DNA of 64,000 nt from Puniceibacterium antarcticum (GCF_002760615.1 NZ_AWWI01000167.1:1-64000); one strand, 5' to 3'. Positions 26,756 through 37,613 are shown, counted from the first letter of the stretch. Translations and numbers: made by a program. Notes: generated by a model not told the origin, from the sequence alone.

Positions 26756-28777
26756 ATGACAAATCCGCTGCTTGCCGATTGGGACACGCCGTTCGGTCTC
26801 GCCCCTTTCGCCGCCATTTCCGATGAGGATTATGCGCCCGCCTTCAAAGAGGCCCTGGCCGAACATCTGGCCGAGGTCGAGGTCATCGCCGACAACCCCG
26901 AGCCTGCGAGCTTTGCCAATACCATCGAGGCGATGGAAGGCGCGGGCGAGGCACTGGACAAGGTGCTGTCGGTGTTCTTTTCCATTTCGGGTGCGGACAG
27001 CAATCCGGTGCGGCAGGATCTGCAACGGCAGTTTTCGCCAAAGCTTTCGGCCCATTCAACCGCGATCTATGGAAATGCCGCATTGTTTGCCCGGGTGCGT
27101 GATCTTTGGGAACGGCGCGAGTCGCTGGGCCTTTCGGACGAAGAAGCGCGGGTGCTGATGTTGACGCACCGCGGTTTTGTGCGGGCCGGTGCGGCACTGA
27201 ATGGGGAGGAGGCAAAGCGCATGGCCGAGGTCAAATCGCGCCTCGCCGTGCTGGGGACAGAGTTCACCCAGAACCTGCTGGCGGATGAGGCGGGTTGGCA
27301 TATGGCCTTGTCCGAAGGAGATCTGGACGGGTTGCCGGAATTTGTGAAGGCATCGGCTCGTGCTGCGGGTGAGGATCTGGGCAAAGATGGCCCGGTGATC
27401 ACCCTGTCGCGGTCACTGATTGTACCCTTTCTGCAGTTTTCCAGTCGCCGTGATCTTCGCGAGAAAGCCTGGCGCGCCTGGGTGGCACGTGGGGAGAATG
27501 GCGGCGAGACGGACAATACAGGGATCGCTGCCGAAATTCTCGCCCTGCGCGCGGAACGCGCGGCCTTGCTGGGCTACCGCTCTTTTGCCGAATACAAGCT
27601 TGAAACTGAGATGGCCGGCAGCCCGGACAAGGTGCGTGATCTTCTGATGCAGGTCTGGAAGCCGGCCCGTGCGCAGGCGCTGGCGGACGGCGAAGTCTTG
27701 GAAGGCATGATGCAGGCAGACGGCGTGAACGGCCCGCTGCAGGCTTGGGACTGGCGCTTTTACGCAGAGAAACGCCGCAAGGCCGAACATGATCTTGATG
27801 AGGCCGAGCTGAAGCCCTACCTGCAGCTGGACAAGATGATCGAGGCGTCGTTTTCCTGTGCGCACCGCCTGTTTGGGCTAGAGTTCCGGCCGCTGGATGT
27901 GGCGCTTTATCATCCCGACTGCCGCGCGTGGGAGGTGCTGCGGGATGGCAAACATCTGGCGGTGTTCATAGGGGATTATTTTGCGCGGTCGTCCAAACGG
28001 TCGGGTGCATGGTGTTCCGCGATGCGCAGTCAGGCCAAACGGCCACAGGTCAAGACGCCGATTATCATAAACGTCTGCAACTTTTCAAAGCCATCGAAGG
28101 GACAGCCCGCCGTGTTGTCCTATGATGATGCGCGCACGGTGTTTCATGAATTTGGCCACGCGCTGCACCAGATGCTGTCGGATGTGGACTTCGGCTCGGT
28201 CGCGGGGACATCTGTCGCGCGGGACTTTGTCGAATTGCCAAGCCAGCTGTTTGAACACTGGCTGGAAGTGCCGCAGGTGCTTGAGGAATTCGCCACCCAT
28301 GCCGAAACGGGGGAGGCGATGCCGCGCGCCCTGCTGGACAAGGTGCTTAAAGCCGCAAATTTCGATATGGGCTTTTCGACGGTTGAATACATCGCCTCGG
28401 CCCTGGTGGATCTGGAGTTTCATGATGGCAAGGCCCCTGCTGATCCGATGAAGATGCAGGCCGAGATACTGGAGCAGGTTGGCATGCCGTCGGCCATCAC
28501 CATGCGCCATGCGACGCCGCATTTTGCCCATGTGTTCTCAGGTGACGGCTATTCCAGCGGATACTACAGCTACATGTGGTCCGAGGTGATGGATGCTGAT
28601 GCCTTTGCCGCCTTCGAGGAGGCCGGGTCAGCGTTTGATCCGGAAATGGCAGCGCGGCTTGAGAAGTTCATCCTGTCTGCGGGCGGCTCGCAGGATGCGG
28701 AGGCACTGTATACTCAGTTTCGCGGTCGGATGCCGGGCGTTGATGCGCTGTTGCGGGGGCGCGGTCTCGCCGCTTGA
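26756..28777 (+). CDS. M3-family zinc oligopeptidase (Dcp/PrlC type)
   Basis: This 673-residue protein has the M3 thimet-oligopeptidase fold. The zinc site HEFGHALHQ lies at about residues 463-471 with the downstream FVELPSQLFEHW supplying the third ligand Glu. The C-terminal YSSGYYSYMWSEVMDADAF is the conserved substrate-binding end of Dcp and oligopeptidase A. It lacks a signal peptide, so it is cytosolic and probably degrades short peptides, including cleaved signal peptides. The length fits Dcp/OpdA. The SBP/permease genes upstream are on the same strand but 118 bp away. Confidence 0.92.
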   Translation: MTNPLLADWDTPFGLAPFAAISDEDYAPAFKEALAEHLAEVEVIADNPEPASFANTIEAMEGAGEALDKVLSVFFSISGADSNPVRQDLQRQFSPKLSAHSTAIYGNAALFARVRDLWERRESLGLSDEEARVLMLTHRGFVRAGAALNGEEAKRMAEVKSRLAVLGTEFTQNLLADEAGWHMALSEGDLDGLPEFVKASARAAGEDLGKDGPVITLSRSLIVPFLQFSSRRDLREKAWRAWVARGENGGETDNTGIAAEILALRAERAALLGYRSFAEYKLETEMAGSPDKVRDLLMQVWKPARAQALADGEVLEGMMQADGVNGPLQAWDWRFYAEKRRKAEHDLDEAELKPYLQLDKMIEASFSCAHRLFGLEFRPLDVALYHPDCRAWEVLRDGKHLAVFIGDYFARSSKRSGAWCSAMRSQAKRPQVKTPIIINVCNFSKPSKGQPAVLSYDDARTVFHEFGHALHQMLSDVDFGSVAGTSVARDFVELPSQLFEHWLEVPQVLEEFATHAETGEAMPRALLDKVLKAANFDMGFSTVEYIASALVDLEFHDGKAPADPMKMQAEILEQVGMPSAITMRHATPHFAHVFSGDGYSSGYYSYMWSEVMDADAFAAFEEAGSAFDPEMAARLEKFILSAGGSQDAEALYTQFRGRMPGVDALLRGRGLAA

Positions 28778-28793
28778 AGGCAAGTGAGAATAT

Positions 28794-28824
28794 TGGTGCA
28801 AGGGGAATCCTTCTCCTTGCACCA
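28794..28824. terminator. Hairpin between convergent M3 peptidase and TraB/GumN genes
   Basis: TGGTGCAAGG pairs perfectly with CCTTGCACCA; four further inner pairs (one G-T) close a three-base loop, giving a 14-bp stem. It lies between the stop codons of convergent genes and could end transcription from both sides, though neither side has a long T-run. Confidence 0.6.
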
Positions 28825-28826
28825 GA

Positions 28827-29810
28827 TCAGAATGGCTTGCGGGTGAGTGTGAAACCTTCGGCCTTGAGCAGGTTAAGCAGTCCAGCCTCGCCCTGAAGAT
28901 GGGCGGCACCGGCGGCTACCACAATGGGGCCAGCCTTGCCCGCGTCCATGATCACCGGAATCCACGCGCGGTTTCGTGCATCCAGAAGGTCGATCTCCAT
29001 CCGTGCGAACATCGCGTCGCTTGTTGCAGGATCAAGTGCTGCAAGCTGGCGGGACAGCAGTCGCGAGACTTGCCAGGCTTCTGTTCCGGCCTCTTCGAAA
29101 TAGCTGGCAAGCAGGGTGGCAAACATGTCCTCGCTGGTGTCGGGTGCAACAAGCGCGGCTTTCACCATCGCGATCTGTTGTTCCATCGGCGCGTCAGAGA
29201 AGGTGTTGAACACCGTCTCGTAAGCCTCGAGCGACTGCATGGGCACCTCTGCGGAGAGGGCCATGTCCATGATTCGGCCATCAAGCCCTTGCGCATCCGT
29301 CAAATTTGCCGTGGCACAAGGCGGCAGCGACAGCAGCATCGACAGATACCAAGGCTGGAATTTGGCGGCCATGACAGGCGGAACACCGCGTGCACTGGCC
29401 GCAGCGGCGAGGGCCTGCCAAGAAGCTTCATCCATCAGTTCAGGCAGGGTGGTGTCGCTCAGCAGCAGCATTTCGGGCCTAGACGACAACGCGCCGGTCA
29501 ATTCTGCCTGATCTGCGGCAGACATCTCAAGCAAGACCACTTTGGCATTTTCGATCAGCGGCCTGATCCGTTCGGCAGGCGCATCAAGCCGCGGGTCATC
29601 CAGATGCACGGTGCCGATCAGGTCCACCACGCTATCCCCCCGCACCGCGCGCCAGCGATTGCCGGTGGCAAAGGGTGTTTCAGCGACAATGGCCTTTAAT
29701 TCCGCCCTATCAGACTCTGACAAAGTCTGGCGCAGGTCCTGACCCGTGCATTGCGCCATTGCGGGACCGGCAAGTCCGAGGCAAATAAAAAGGCTGGCGA
29801 TCAGGCGCAT
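28827..29810 (-). CDS. TraB/GumN family protein, exported
   Basis: This 327-residue protein has a signal peptide (MRLIASLFICLGLAGPAMAQ) and then the TraB/GumN domain: VVDLIGTVHLDDPRLD (the GT-x-H motif), KVVLLEMSAADQ (conserved Glu), and near the end GPIVVAAGAAHLQGEAGLLNLLKAEGF (the second G-x-x-H-L block). The motifs resemble those of TIKI metalloproteases, so it may be a periplasmic metal-dependent hydrolase; this is family inference. It stands alone between convergent and divergent neighbours. Confidence 0.88.
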   Translation of the reverse strand: MRLIASLFICLGLAGPAMAQCTGQDLRQTLSESDRAELKAIVAETPFATGNRWRAVRGDSVVDLIGTVHLDDPRLDAPAERIRPLIENAKVVLLEMSAADQAELTGALSSRPEMLLLSDTTLPELMDEASWQALAAAASARGVPPVMAAKFQPWYLSMLLSLPPCATANLTDAQGLDGRIMDMALSAEVPMQSLEAYETVFNTFSDAPMEQQIAMVKAALVAPDTSEDMFATLLASYFEEAGTEAWQVSRLLSRQLAALDPATSDAMFARMEIDLLDARNRAWIPVIMDAGKAGPIVVAAGAAHLQGEAGLLNLLKAEGFTLTRKPF

Positions 29811-29888
29811 AGGGGACTCTCCGGTCAGTTGCCTGATACTTAGGGGTTGCCCTTGTCAGCGGCAAGCAGGCGAAAGAAGATGGGTGTC

Positions 29889-30557
29889 ATGAAGCGGGAA
29901 AGCGATCTTTATGCGCCAGTCAAGGCGCTGCTGCAGCGGCAAGGGTATGAAGTCAAGGGCGAGGTCGGCAAGGCCGATCTGGTGGCGCGGCGCGCGGGCG
30001 AAGAGCCGGTGATTGTCGAGCTGAAGCTGCGAATCACGCTGACCCTGTTTCATCAGGCCGTGTCGCGGCTGTCCCTCAGTGATCTGGTCTATATCGCTGT
30101 ACCCCGTCCCGAAGGCGCGCAGGCAAAGCGCGCGCTGAAGGACAACTCGGCGCTGTGCCGTCGGTTGGGATTGGGGTTCATCACCGTGCGCGCCGATGGC
30201 GTGACCGAAGTTCTGTGTGACCCGGCGGGACCAACACCCCGACGCAATCGCAAGGGGCAGGCGCGCTTGCTGCGGGAATTCGACCGGCTGCGCGGTGATC
30301 CAAACGACGGCGGCGCGACACGTTACGGGATTGTCACGGGGTATCGGCAGGACGCGCTGCGCTGCGCGGCGCATCTTGCCGAACATGGAGCGAGCAAGGG
30401 CGCCGTGGTGTCCAAGGCAACAGGTGTGAAACCTGCAACTCGGATCATGGCCGAGAACCACTATGGCTGGTTCGCGCGCGTCGAAAAGGGCGTCTACGCG
30501 CTGAGTGATGCAGGCCGGGCGGGTCTGGTCCACTGGGCGGAGTCCTGGGAATCGTGA
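29889..30557 (+). CDS. DUF2161 family protein (predicted PD-(D/E)XK phosphodiesterase)
   Basis: This 222-residue protein matches DUF2161: ESDLYAPVKALLQRQGYEVKGEVGKADLVARR, then EEPVIVELKLRITLTLFHQAVSRL. The E...D...E-x-K arrangement (Glu in VKGEV, Asp in KADLV, and VELK) is a PD-(D/E)XK nuclease core. The C-terminal part (TGVKPATRIMAENHYGWFARVEKGVYALS) looks like a winged-helix DNA-binding unit. Cellular role unknown. I took the ATG at 29889, which gives the family's usual MK-ESDLYAPVK start; an ATG at 29880 is possible. It precedes the second groESL operon but ends 235 bp before its CIRCE. Confidence 0.8.
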   Translation: MKRESDLYAPVKALLQRQGYEVKGEVGKADLVARRAGEEPVIVELKLRITLTLFHQAVSRLSLSDLVYIAVPRPEGAQAKRALKDNSALCRRLGLGFITVRADGVTEVLCDPAGPTPRRNRKGQARLLREFDRLRGDPNDGGATRYGIVTGYRQDALRCAAHLAEHGASKGAVVSKATGVKPATRIMAENHYGWFARVEKGVYALSDAGRAGLVHWAESWES

Positions 30558-30756
30558 TCCTGCAAACTCAGGGGCGGGGGCGCCAGCCTGCCCATTGGCG
30601 GATTTCAACTGGAATGTTCACCGGAAGATGCCGCCGGCGTTGTGTTCTGCGTCTGGGATCATATCTGATCGAAACGGCACATAATCCCTCTGTCGACACT
30701 GGCAAGCTTGCTCTGACTTCAAGCCCGGAGGAGGCAAATTTTTGCAAAATCCCGTG

Positions 30757-30785
30757 TTGACAGGTGCACCCTCGCTCCATACCTA
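30757..30785 (+). promoter_or_regulatory. Sigma-70-type promoter of groESL copy 2
   Basis: A perfect -35 box TTGACA (30757-30762), a 17-base spacer and a -10-like TACCTA (30780-30785), ending 7 bp before the CIRCE element. An HrcA repressor on the CIRCE would overlap the transcription start. The remaining sequence from 30558 to 30756 shows nothing recognisable. Confidence 0.6.
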
Positions 30786-30792
30786 TGCGTCG

Positions 30793-30819
30793 TTAGCACT
30801 CGACTGACGTGAGTGCTAA
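30793..30819 (+). promoter_or_regulatory. Perfect CIRCE element upstream of groESL copy 2
   Basis: TTAGCACTC, nine bases, GAGTGCTAA: an exact match to the CIRCE consensus bound by the HrcA repressor. It lies 55 bp before the groES start, just downstream of a TTGACA promoter. Confidence 0.95.
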
Positions 30820-30874
30820 CGGCCTGCCCGACGACGGGGGGCCAAGAGAAACTTTGAGCCAAGGAGACTCGAAG

Positions 30875-31186
30875 ATGGCATTTAAACCGCTCCATGACCG
30901 TGTGCTTGTTCGCCGTGTTGAAGGCGATGAAAAGACCAAGGGTGGTCTGATCATTCCCGATAGCGCGAAAGAAAAGCCCGCTGAAGGTATCGTAGTTTCG
31001 TGTGGCGATGGCGCCCGCAAGGATTCTGGCGAACTGATCGAAATGGCTGTTTCGGCAGGCGATAAGGTTCTGTTCGGCAAGTGGTCGGGCACCGAAGTCA
31101 CGGTCAACGGCGAAGAGCTGCTGATCATGAAAGAATCCGACATTCTCGGGATCATCGAGGACGACGCGGCTGCAAAAGCAGCCTGA
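30875..31186 (+). CDS. groES: Co-chaperonin GroES (copy 2)
   Basis: This 103-residue GroES has [59 protein letters not shown] and a short acidic/alanine tail (EDDAAAKAA) that copy 1 lacks. The ATG follows AAGGAG at 30861-30866. It is the lid of the GroEL chamber. With the perfect CIRCE and a strong promoter this is probably the main, housekeeping groESL operon; that ranking is inference. Confidence 0.96.
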   Translation: MAFKPLHDRVLVRRVEGDEKTKGGLIIPDSAKEKPAEGIVVSCGDGARKDSGELIEMAVSAGDKVLFGKWSGTEVTVNGEELLIMKESDILGIIEDDAAAKAA

Positions 31187-31216
31187 GCTGTCACGACCTC
31201 TGATTCCATTCACTGA

Positions 31217-32878
<1,662 letters not shown>

Positions 32879-32903
32879 ATCACGCCATCTTACCGGATGA
32901 TTT

Positions 32904-32929
32904 GGGGTCGCCTTCGGGCGGCCCCTTTT
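32904..32929 (+). terminator. Rho-independent terminator after groESL copy 2
   Basis: GGGGTCGCC and GGCGGCCCC form a 9-bp stem (one G-T pair) with a TTCG tetraloop, followed by TTTT. This is a classic intrinsic terminator placed 25 bp after the groEL stop. Confidence 0.9.
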
Positions 32930-33010
32930 CGTATAGCGAAGACTGTGGGCAGCCTTGGCGAAAGTGGTTCGCTCTTTCTCAGGATGGAAAAGCGGCGTAT
33001 CTGACGGCCC

Positions 33011-33787
33011 ATGCGTCTTGTCCTGCTTCTTATCGTTGTGCTGATCACCATGCCGTTCGCGGGACCCGCCCGGGCCGCGCCGGGGGACTGCGTGATCCTG
33101 CTGCATGGTCTCGCACGCAGTGAATACTCCTTTGCCTTGATGGCACGGGTGCTGACGGTGCGCGGCTATAAGACCGTGGTTCCGGGGTATGAATCGACCT
33201 CGGCCCGGATCCAGACACTGGTTGATGAGACCCTGCCACAGGCCATGGCGCAGTGCGGTGAGCGGCGCGTGCATTTCGTGACCCATTCCATGGGGGGCAT
33301 TCTGTTGCGGGTCTGGCTGCGCGATCACCGTCCGGCACTGATGGGACGCGTTGTCATGCTCGCCCCAGCCAATCACGGAAGTGAGCTGGTGGATGAGCTG
33401 GGTGGGCTTGAGCTCTTCACCTGGCTCAACGGCCCTGCAGGACAGCAATTGGGCACCGGGCCCGAGGATTTGCCGGCGCAACTGCCCCCCGTGGATTACG
33501 AATTGGGCGTGGTGTCGGGGACGCGCTCGCTCAACCCGCTTTTTTCCGAACTTATTCCGGGGCAGGACGACGGCAAGGTTTCAGTCGCCTCGACCGAGGT
33601 CGCGGGTATGAAGGCGCAGATCATCATGCCCGTTACACATACCTTTATCATGCAGGCACCCAGCGTCATGGCGCAGGTACTGGTGTTTCTTGAGGACGGC
33701 CAGTTCGATCCCGATCTGGACTGGACCAAGGTTTTTTCGGCACGCGAACTGGCATGCCTCGTGGGGATTTGTGGCGATGACAATTGA
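33011..33787 (+). CDS. Exported alpha/beta-hydrolase, lipase-like
   Basis: This 258-residue protein has a signal peptide (MRLVLLLIVVLITMPFAGPARA). DCVILLHGLARSEYSFALMARVL gives the oxyanion-hole HGL motif, and VHFVTHSMGGILLRVWL the nucleophile Ser in HSMGG. VTHTFIMQAPSVM probably supplies the catalytic His. The layout fits a triacylglycerol-lipase or acyltransferase-like periplasmic hydrolase. Substrate unknown. Its last 11 bases overlap the start of the PhnM-like gene, so the two are coupled, although their functions have no obvious link. Confidence 0.82.
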   Translation: MRLVLLLIVVLITMPFAGPARAAPGDCVILLHGLARSEYSFALMARVLTVRGYKTVVPGYESTSARIQTLVDETLPQAMAQCGERRVHFVTHSMGGILLRVWLRDHRPALMGRVVMLAPANHGSELVDELGGLELFTWLNGPAGQQLGTGPEDLPAQLPPVDYELGVVSGTRSLNPLFSELIPGQDDGKVSVASTEVAGMKAQIIMPVTHTFIMQAPSVMAQVLVFLEDGQFDPDLDWTKVFSARELACLVGICGDDN

Positions 33788-34922
33788 AGTAACGCTAGAG
33801 GGTGCAGAGGTTCTGCGGCCAACCGGCTGGGACAAAGGTCCTTTGGCGATCTCTGGCGGTCAGATCGTGGACGGTACAGTTGGTCGGCGCGTGGATCTGT
33901 CAGGCTATCTTGTGCTGCCCGGGATCGTCGATGTGCATGGCGACGGGTTTGAACGCCACATGGCCCCCCGGCGCGGCGCGCTGCGCGAGGCGTCGCACGG
34001 GGTGGTCGCCTGCGCGGCAGAGCTTGCAGCGAACGGCATAACCACCGGCGTTCTCGCGCAGTTCTTCAGCTGGGAGGGCGGCATGCGCGGCCCGGACTTC
34101 GCCGAACATGTCTTTGCAAGCGTCAATGCCGTAGCACCGTCGCTTCCGGTGGATGTGCGCCTTCAACTGCGCCTGGAAACACACCTTTTGGATGACTATG
34201 CCCGGGCCGAGGCTGCGGTGGATCAGTTCGGAATCTCCTACGTCGTGTTCAACGACCATCTGCCCCATGACCGCCTGTCCGAGGGCCGCAGGCCGCCGCG
34301 CCTGACGGGGCAGGCGCTGAAAGGTGGCCGCAACCCCGAGGATCATTTCCGTATGCTGCTGGATCTTGAGGCGCGATCCTCAGAGGTGCCCGAGGCAGCC
34401 TCGGCTCTGGCTGCGCGTCTGGTGGCAAAAGGAGTGCGTCTGGGATCGCATGATGACCACGACGCCGAAATGCGGCAGGTCTGGCGCGCGCGCGGCGCTC
34501 TGGTGTCGGAATTCCCGGAAACACTGTCTGCGGCGTCCGAAGCTGCGGGCGCGGGCGAGCCTGTGGTGCTGGGCGCGCCCAATCTGGTGCGCGGGGCAAG
34601 CCACAAGGGCAATGCCTCGGCGCTGGATCTGGTACAGGCGGGCTGCGTTGATGCGCTGGCGTCCGATTACCACTACCCTTCTCCGGCGCGCGCGGCCTGG
34701 CGGCTGGTCGAGCTTGGGGTCTGTGATGCTCCAGCGGCCTGGGCGCTGGTCTCTGACGGTCCGGCCCAGGTTCTGGGTCTGACGGACCGTGGACGGCTGC
34801 AAACGGGGCTGCGGGCGGATCTCATCGTGATTGAGCTGGACACACATCGCGTGGTCGCGACACTTTCCGCCGGGCAGGTGGCCTATCTGTCCGGGCCGGT
34901 GGCGGCGCGGTTCATCGCCTGA
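33777..34922 (+). CDS. PhnM-like amidohydrolase (alpha-D-ribose 1-methylphosphonate 5-triphosphate diphosphatase family)
   Basis: This 381-residue protein is an amidohydrolase of the PhnM branch: DLSGYLVLPGIVDVHGDGFERHMAPRRG holds the metal site (here H-G-D rather than the more common H-x-H), then FNDHLPHDRLSEG, GVRLGSHDDHDAEM, LVRGASHKGNASALDLVQAG and LASDYHYPSPARAAW. PhnM removes pyrophosphate from ribose methylphosphonate triphosphate in the C-P lyase pathway. No other phn gene is in the window, so this is an orphan copy, and its substrate may differ. The ATG at 33777 lies inside the end of the lipase-like gene. Confidence 0.83.
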   Translation: MTIEVTLEGAEVLRPTGWDKGPLAISGGQIVDGTVGRRVDLSGYLVLPGIVDVHGDGFERHMAPRRGALREASHGVVACAAELAANGITTGVLAQFFSWEGGMRGPDFAEHVFASVNAVAPSLPVDVRLQLRLETHLLDDYARAEAAVDQFGISYVVFNDHLPHDRLSEGRRPPRLTGQALKGGRNPEDHFRMLLDLEARSSEVPEAASALAARLVAKGVRLGSHDDHDAEMRQVWRARGALVSEFPETLSAASEAAGAGEPVVLGAPNLVRGASHKGNASALDLVQAGCVDALASDYHYPSPARAAWRLVELGVCDAPAAWALVSDGPAQVLGLTDRGRLQTGLRADLIVIELDTHRVVATLSAGQVAYLSGPVAARFIA

Positions 34923-34938
34923 TCGCCACCCGGTCGCT

Positions 34939-36009
34939 TCAGCCGGGAAGGATGTGGTTCACATGGCCCATCTTGCGGCCCGGCTTCACCTCGGTCTTGC
35001 CGTAAAGATGCAGCGCGGCGTGTTGTGCTTTCGCGAGTTCCGCAAGGCGGTCCAGATCGTCCCCGATCAGGTTTTCCATGCGCACATCGGAATGGCGTGC
35101 CCCATCTCCCAGCGGCCAGCCGGTGATCGCGCGGATATGCTGCTCGAACTGATCCACCGCACAGCCATTCTGGGTCCAGTGGCCGGAATTGTGCACCCGT
35201 GGCGCGATTTCGTTCACCACGAGGCCTTTGGGTGTGACAAACAGCTCGACCCCCAGCACACCGACATAGTCGAGCGCATTCAGGATGCGCGCGGCGATCA
35301 GTACGGCGTCCGAGCGCTGCGACGGGCTCAGCCGGGCCGGAACGGTGGTGGTGCGCAGGATGCCGTCTTTGTGGACGTTCTCACCCGGATCGAAACAGGC
35401 CACCGACCCGTCCAGCCCCCGCGCCGCGATGACGGACACCTCGTGGCTGAAGTCGATGAACCCTTCAAGGATCAGCGCGCTGCCCTGCAGATCCTCCCAG
35501 GCGGCGGCGCTGTCTTCGGGCGCCATGATCCGTGCCTGCCCCTTGCCGTCATAGCCAAAACGGCGTGTCTTGAGGATGGCAGGCGTGCCGATCTGTGACA
35601 AAGCCGCCTCCAGCGCGGCGGCATCGGGAATATCGGCATACGGGGCCGTGGTCAGGCCCAAGTCCTGCAGAAAGGCCTTTTCCGTCAGCCTGTCCTGACT
35701 GATCCGCAGAACCTCGCGTCCCGGATGGATCGGGCGCAGGTCCTGCAACAGATCCAATGCCTCGGTCGGGATATTCTCGAATTCATAGGTGATCACGTCA
35801 ACGGCTTCGGCAAAGCTGCGCAGCGCCTTGTGGTCATCATAGGGCGCCGTCGTGACCGCATGGGCAACGTCCCCCGCCGGGGGCAGGGTGCCGGGTTCGA
35901 AGATATGACTGCGATAGCCAAGACGCGCGGCGGCGACCGAAAGCATGCGGCCCAGCTGGCCGCCGCCAATGATACCGATGGTCGAGCCAGAGGGGAGGGG
36001 CATTGTCAT
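34939..36009 (-). CDS. purK: 5-(Carboxyamino)imidazole ribonucleotide synthase
   Basis: This 356-residue protein is an ATP-grasp PurK: TIGIIGGGQLGRMLSVAAARLGY at the start, VDVITYEFENIPTEAL, SQDRLTEKAFLQDLGL, PAILKTRRFGYDGKGQARI and VGVLGVELFVTPKGLVVNEIAPRVHNSGHWT. It converts aminoimidazole ribonucleotide with bicarbonate and ATP to N5-CAIR in purine synthesis. It follows purE by 51 bp on the same strand, so they form a purEK operon. The convergent PhnM-like gene ends 16 bp away. Confidence 0.96.
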   Translation of the reverse strand: MTMPLPSGSTIGIIGGGQLGRMLSVAAARLGYRSHIFEPGTLPPAGDVAHAVTTAPYDDHKALRSFAEAVDVITYEFENIPTEALDLLQDLRPIHPGREVLRISQDRLTEKAFLQDLGLTTAPYADIPDAAALEAALSQIGTPAILKTRRFGYDGKGQARIMAPEDSAAAWEDLQGSALILEGFIDFSHEVSVIAARGLDGSVACFDPGENVHKDGILRTTTVPARLSPSQRSDAVLIAARILNALDYVGVLGVELFVTPKGLVVNEIAPRVHNSGHWTQNGCAVDQFEQHIRAITGWPLGDGARHSDVRMENLIGDDLDRLAELAKAQHAALHLYGKTEVKPGRKMGHVNHILPG

Positions 36010-36060
36010 GTCAGTCTCATTCTTGCTGCGGTCTTGAGGTAGGTAAGAAGGTGCCGGGCG

Positions 36061-36564
36061 TCAGGATGTCAAGTTGCGATCCGGCTCGTCCGGGATCGAG
36101 GCCGACAGATCGGCGCGCCATCTGTCCAGCCGTTCGGCCAACGCAGCATCCTGTAACGCGAGGATGCCGGCGGCCATAAGCCCGGCATTGGCAGCACCCG
36201 CAGCACCGATCGCCATGGTCGCCACCGGAAAGCCGCGCGGCATCTGCAGGATGGAATAGAGGCTGTCGACCCCCGAAAGTGCGCGGGTCTGTACCGGTAC
36301 ACCGATCACCGGCACCCGCGTCTTGGACGCCATCATGCCCGGCAGATGTGCTGCCCCTCCGGCCCCGGCGATGATCACCTGAAGTCCGCGCTCGACAGCG
36401 GTCTTGCCATAGTCCCACAACCGGTCGGGCGTGCGATGGGCGGATACGATTTTGACCTCATGTGAGATGGCAAGCGCCTCCAGCATATCTGCGGCCTCTT
36501 TCAGTGTGGGCCAGTCGGACTGGCTGCCCATGATGATGCCGACTTTGACCTTCGCCTGTGTCAT
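36061..36564 (-). CDS. purE: 5-(Carboxyamino)imidazole ribonucleotide mutase
   Basis: This 167-residue protein is class I Pur[39 protein letters not shown] (SAHRTP, the nucleotide-binding signature), [17 protein letters not shown], and [27 protein letters not shown]. It shifts the carboxylate from N5 to C4 to make CAIR. It forms an operon with purK. The 248 bp upstream, between it and the DUF465 gene, hold its promoter region; I see no clear purine operator there. Confidence 0.96.
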   Translation of the reverse strand: MTQAKVKVGIIMGSQSDWPTLKEAADMLEALAISHEVKIVSAHRTPDRLWDYGKTAVERGLQVIIAGAGGAAHLPGMMASKTRVPVIGVPVQTRALSGVDSLYSILQMPRGFPVATMAIGAAGAANAGLMAAGILALQDAALAERLDRWRADLSASIPDEPDRNLTS

Positions 36565-36812
36565 TCAGATCCCTCGATATTGCGAAAGCGCACTATATGC
36601 ATTTGAGGGATAGGAGCAATGTCGCCAGACCGCTCTTGAACGGCAACTGTCGAAGAATGCGTGTTTTTGAAGGGAAGAAGCTGGCGGATGGTCACCTTGG
36701 TCACCTGTGCGGCGGGCATGTTTTAAACTGCCGTTCCCGCCTTCTTCTCTTCTCGAATATTCAAATTGAAAGGACAGTGAAAAGCGCCGGCGTGTTCCTG
36801 CGTCCTTACCGT

Positions 36813-37037
36813 TCAGGCGGTGATGTCGGGCAGAAGGCGGTCCTCGATCAGGGCGATCTTGTCCTTGAGGTACAGCTTTTTCTTCTTCAGACGCTGCAGA
36901 GTCAGCTGATCTGCCGTACCGCGGTCCTGCAGGGCGCGTATCGCGTCATCGAGATCACGGTGTTCGCGTCGGAACACCTCAAGCTCGACACGCAGCACGT
37001 CATCGGTTTTCATCGAGATTTCGCCGGGTGCGTTCAT
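36813..37037 (-). CDS. DUF465 / YdcH family small protein
   Basis: This 74-residue protein has the YdcH-type helical hairpin: DDVLRVELEVFRREHRDLDDAIRALQ, then QLTLQRLKKKKLYLKDKIALIED. The R-L-K-K-x-K-L-x-L-K-D segment is the family hallmark. Function is unknown; such proteins are small, charged and probably coiled-coil. The start could be at 37037 or eight codons later (ATG at 37013). It is divergent from hsp20, with 158 bp between. Confidence 0.8.
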   Translation of the reverse strand: MNAPGEISMKTDDVLRVELEVFRREHRDLDDAIRALQDRGTADQLTLQRLKKKKLYLKDKIALIEDRLLPDITA

Positions 37038-37195
37038 GGCTGGTCTGAATCCTTGGGCTGGCTGAATTTCAGAATAGCGACTCGCAGCCCCCGCGCAAAG
37101 CCCTTGCTTTGCCACACCGCAGTTCCCATATTTGAAGAGCAAGGTTGCCATAACGGGACCTTCGCAGACTGTCGCTTGTGCAAGAGGACGTGTCG

Positions 37196-37609
37196 ATGAC
37201 AAAAATGACACTGGGATCACACCCCCATATGCTGGGTTTTGAGCAGTTGGAGCGCTTGCTGGAGCGTACCGCCAAGACCGGAAACGAAGGCTATCCGCCT
37301 TTCAATATCGAACAGACGGCTCAGGATGCGTATCGCATAACGCTCGCCGTGGCGGGGTTTTCCGAAGGAGATCTCGCGATCACCGTAGAAGACCGGCAAC
37401 TGGTGATTCGCGGTCGCAGCCGTGAAGATGCGCCAGAGCGTATTTTCCTGCATCGCGGCATCGCGGCGCGCCAGTTTCAGCGGTCTTTTGTGCTGGCTGA
37501 CGGAGTCGAGGTTGGCGAGGCGGTTATGGAAAACGGATTGCTGCATGTCGATCTCACGCTGTCTCGACCCGAGATGGTTGTGCAGACAATACAAATCAGA
37601 AAGGGGTAA
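37196..37609 (+). CDS. Small heat-shock protein, Hsp20/IbpA family
   Basis: This 137-residue protein contains an alpha-crystallin domain: YPPFNIEQTAQDAYRITLAVAGFSEGDLAITVEDRQLVIRGRSRED, then FLHRGIAARQFQRSFVLADGVEVGEAVMENGLLHVDLTLSRPE with the A-x-x-x-n-GvL-type motif (MENGLLHVDL). It holds unfolded proteins in an ATP-independent way in the cytosol. The N-terminal GFEQLERLLERTAK segment is the IbpA-like class A alphaproteobacterial type. I chose the ATG at 37196, preceded by AGAGG. A DUF1150 gene follows at 4 bp, a conserved pair in alphaproteobacteria. Confidence 0.92.
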   Translation: MTKMTLGSHPHMLGFEQLERLLERTAKTGNEGYPPFNIEQTAQDAYRITLAVAGFSEGDLAITVEDRQLVIRGRSREDAPERIFLHRGIAARQFQRSFVLADGVEVGEAVMENGLLHVDLTLSRPEMVVQTIQIRKG

Positions 37610-37613
37610 GCAG

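Noticed and set aside
36690..36705. Direct repeat GGTCACC-TT-GGTCACC upstream of purE
   Set aside because: Two 7-base units may occur by chance; no known purine regulator site of this form.
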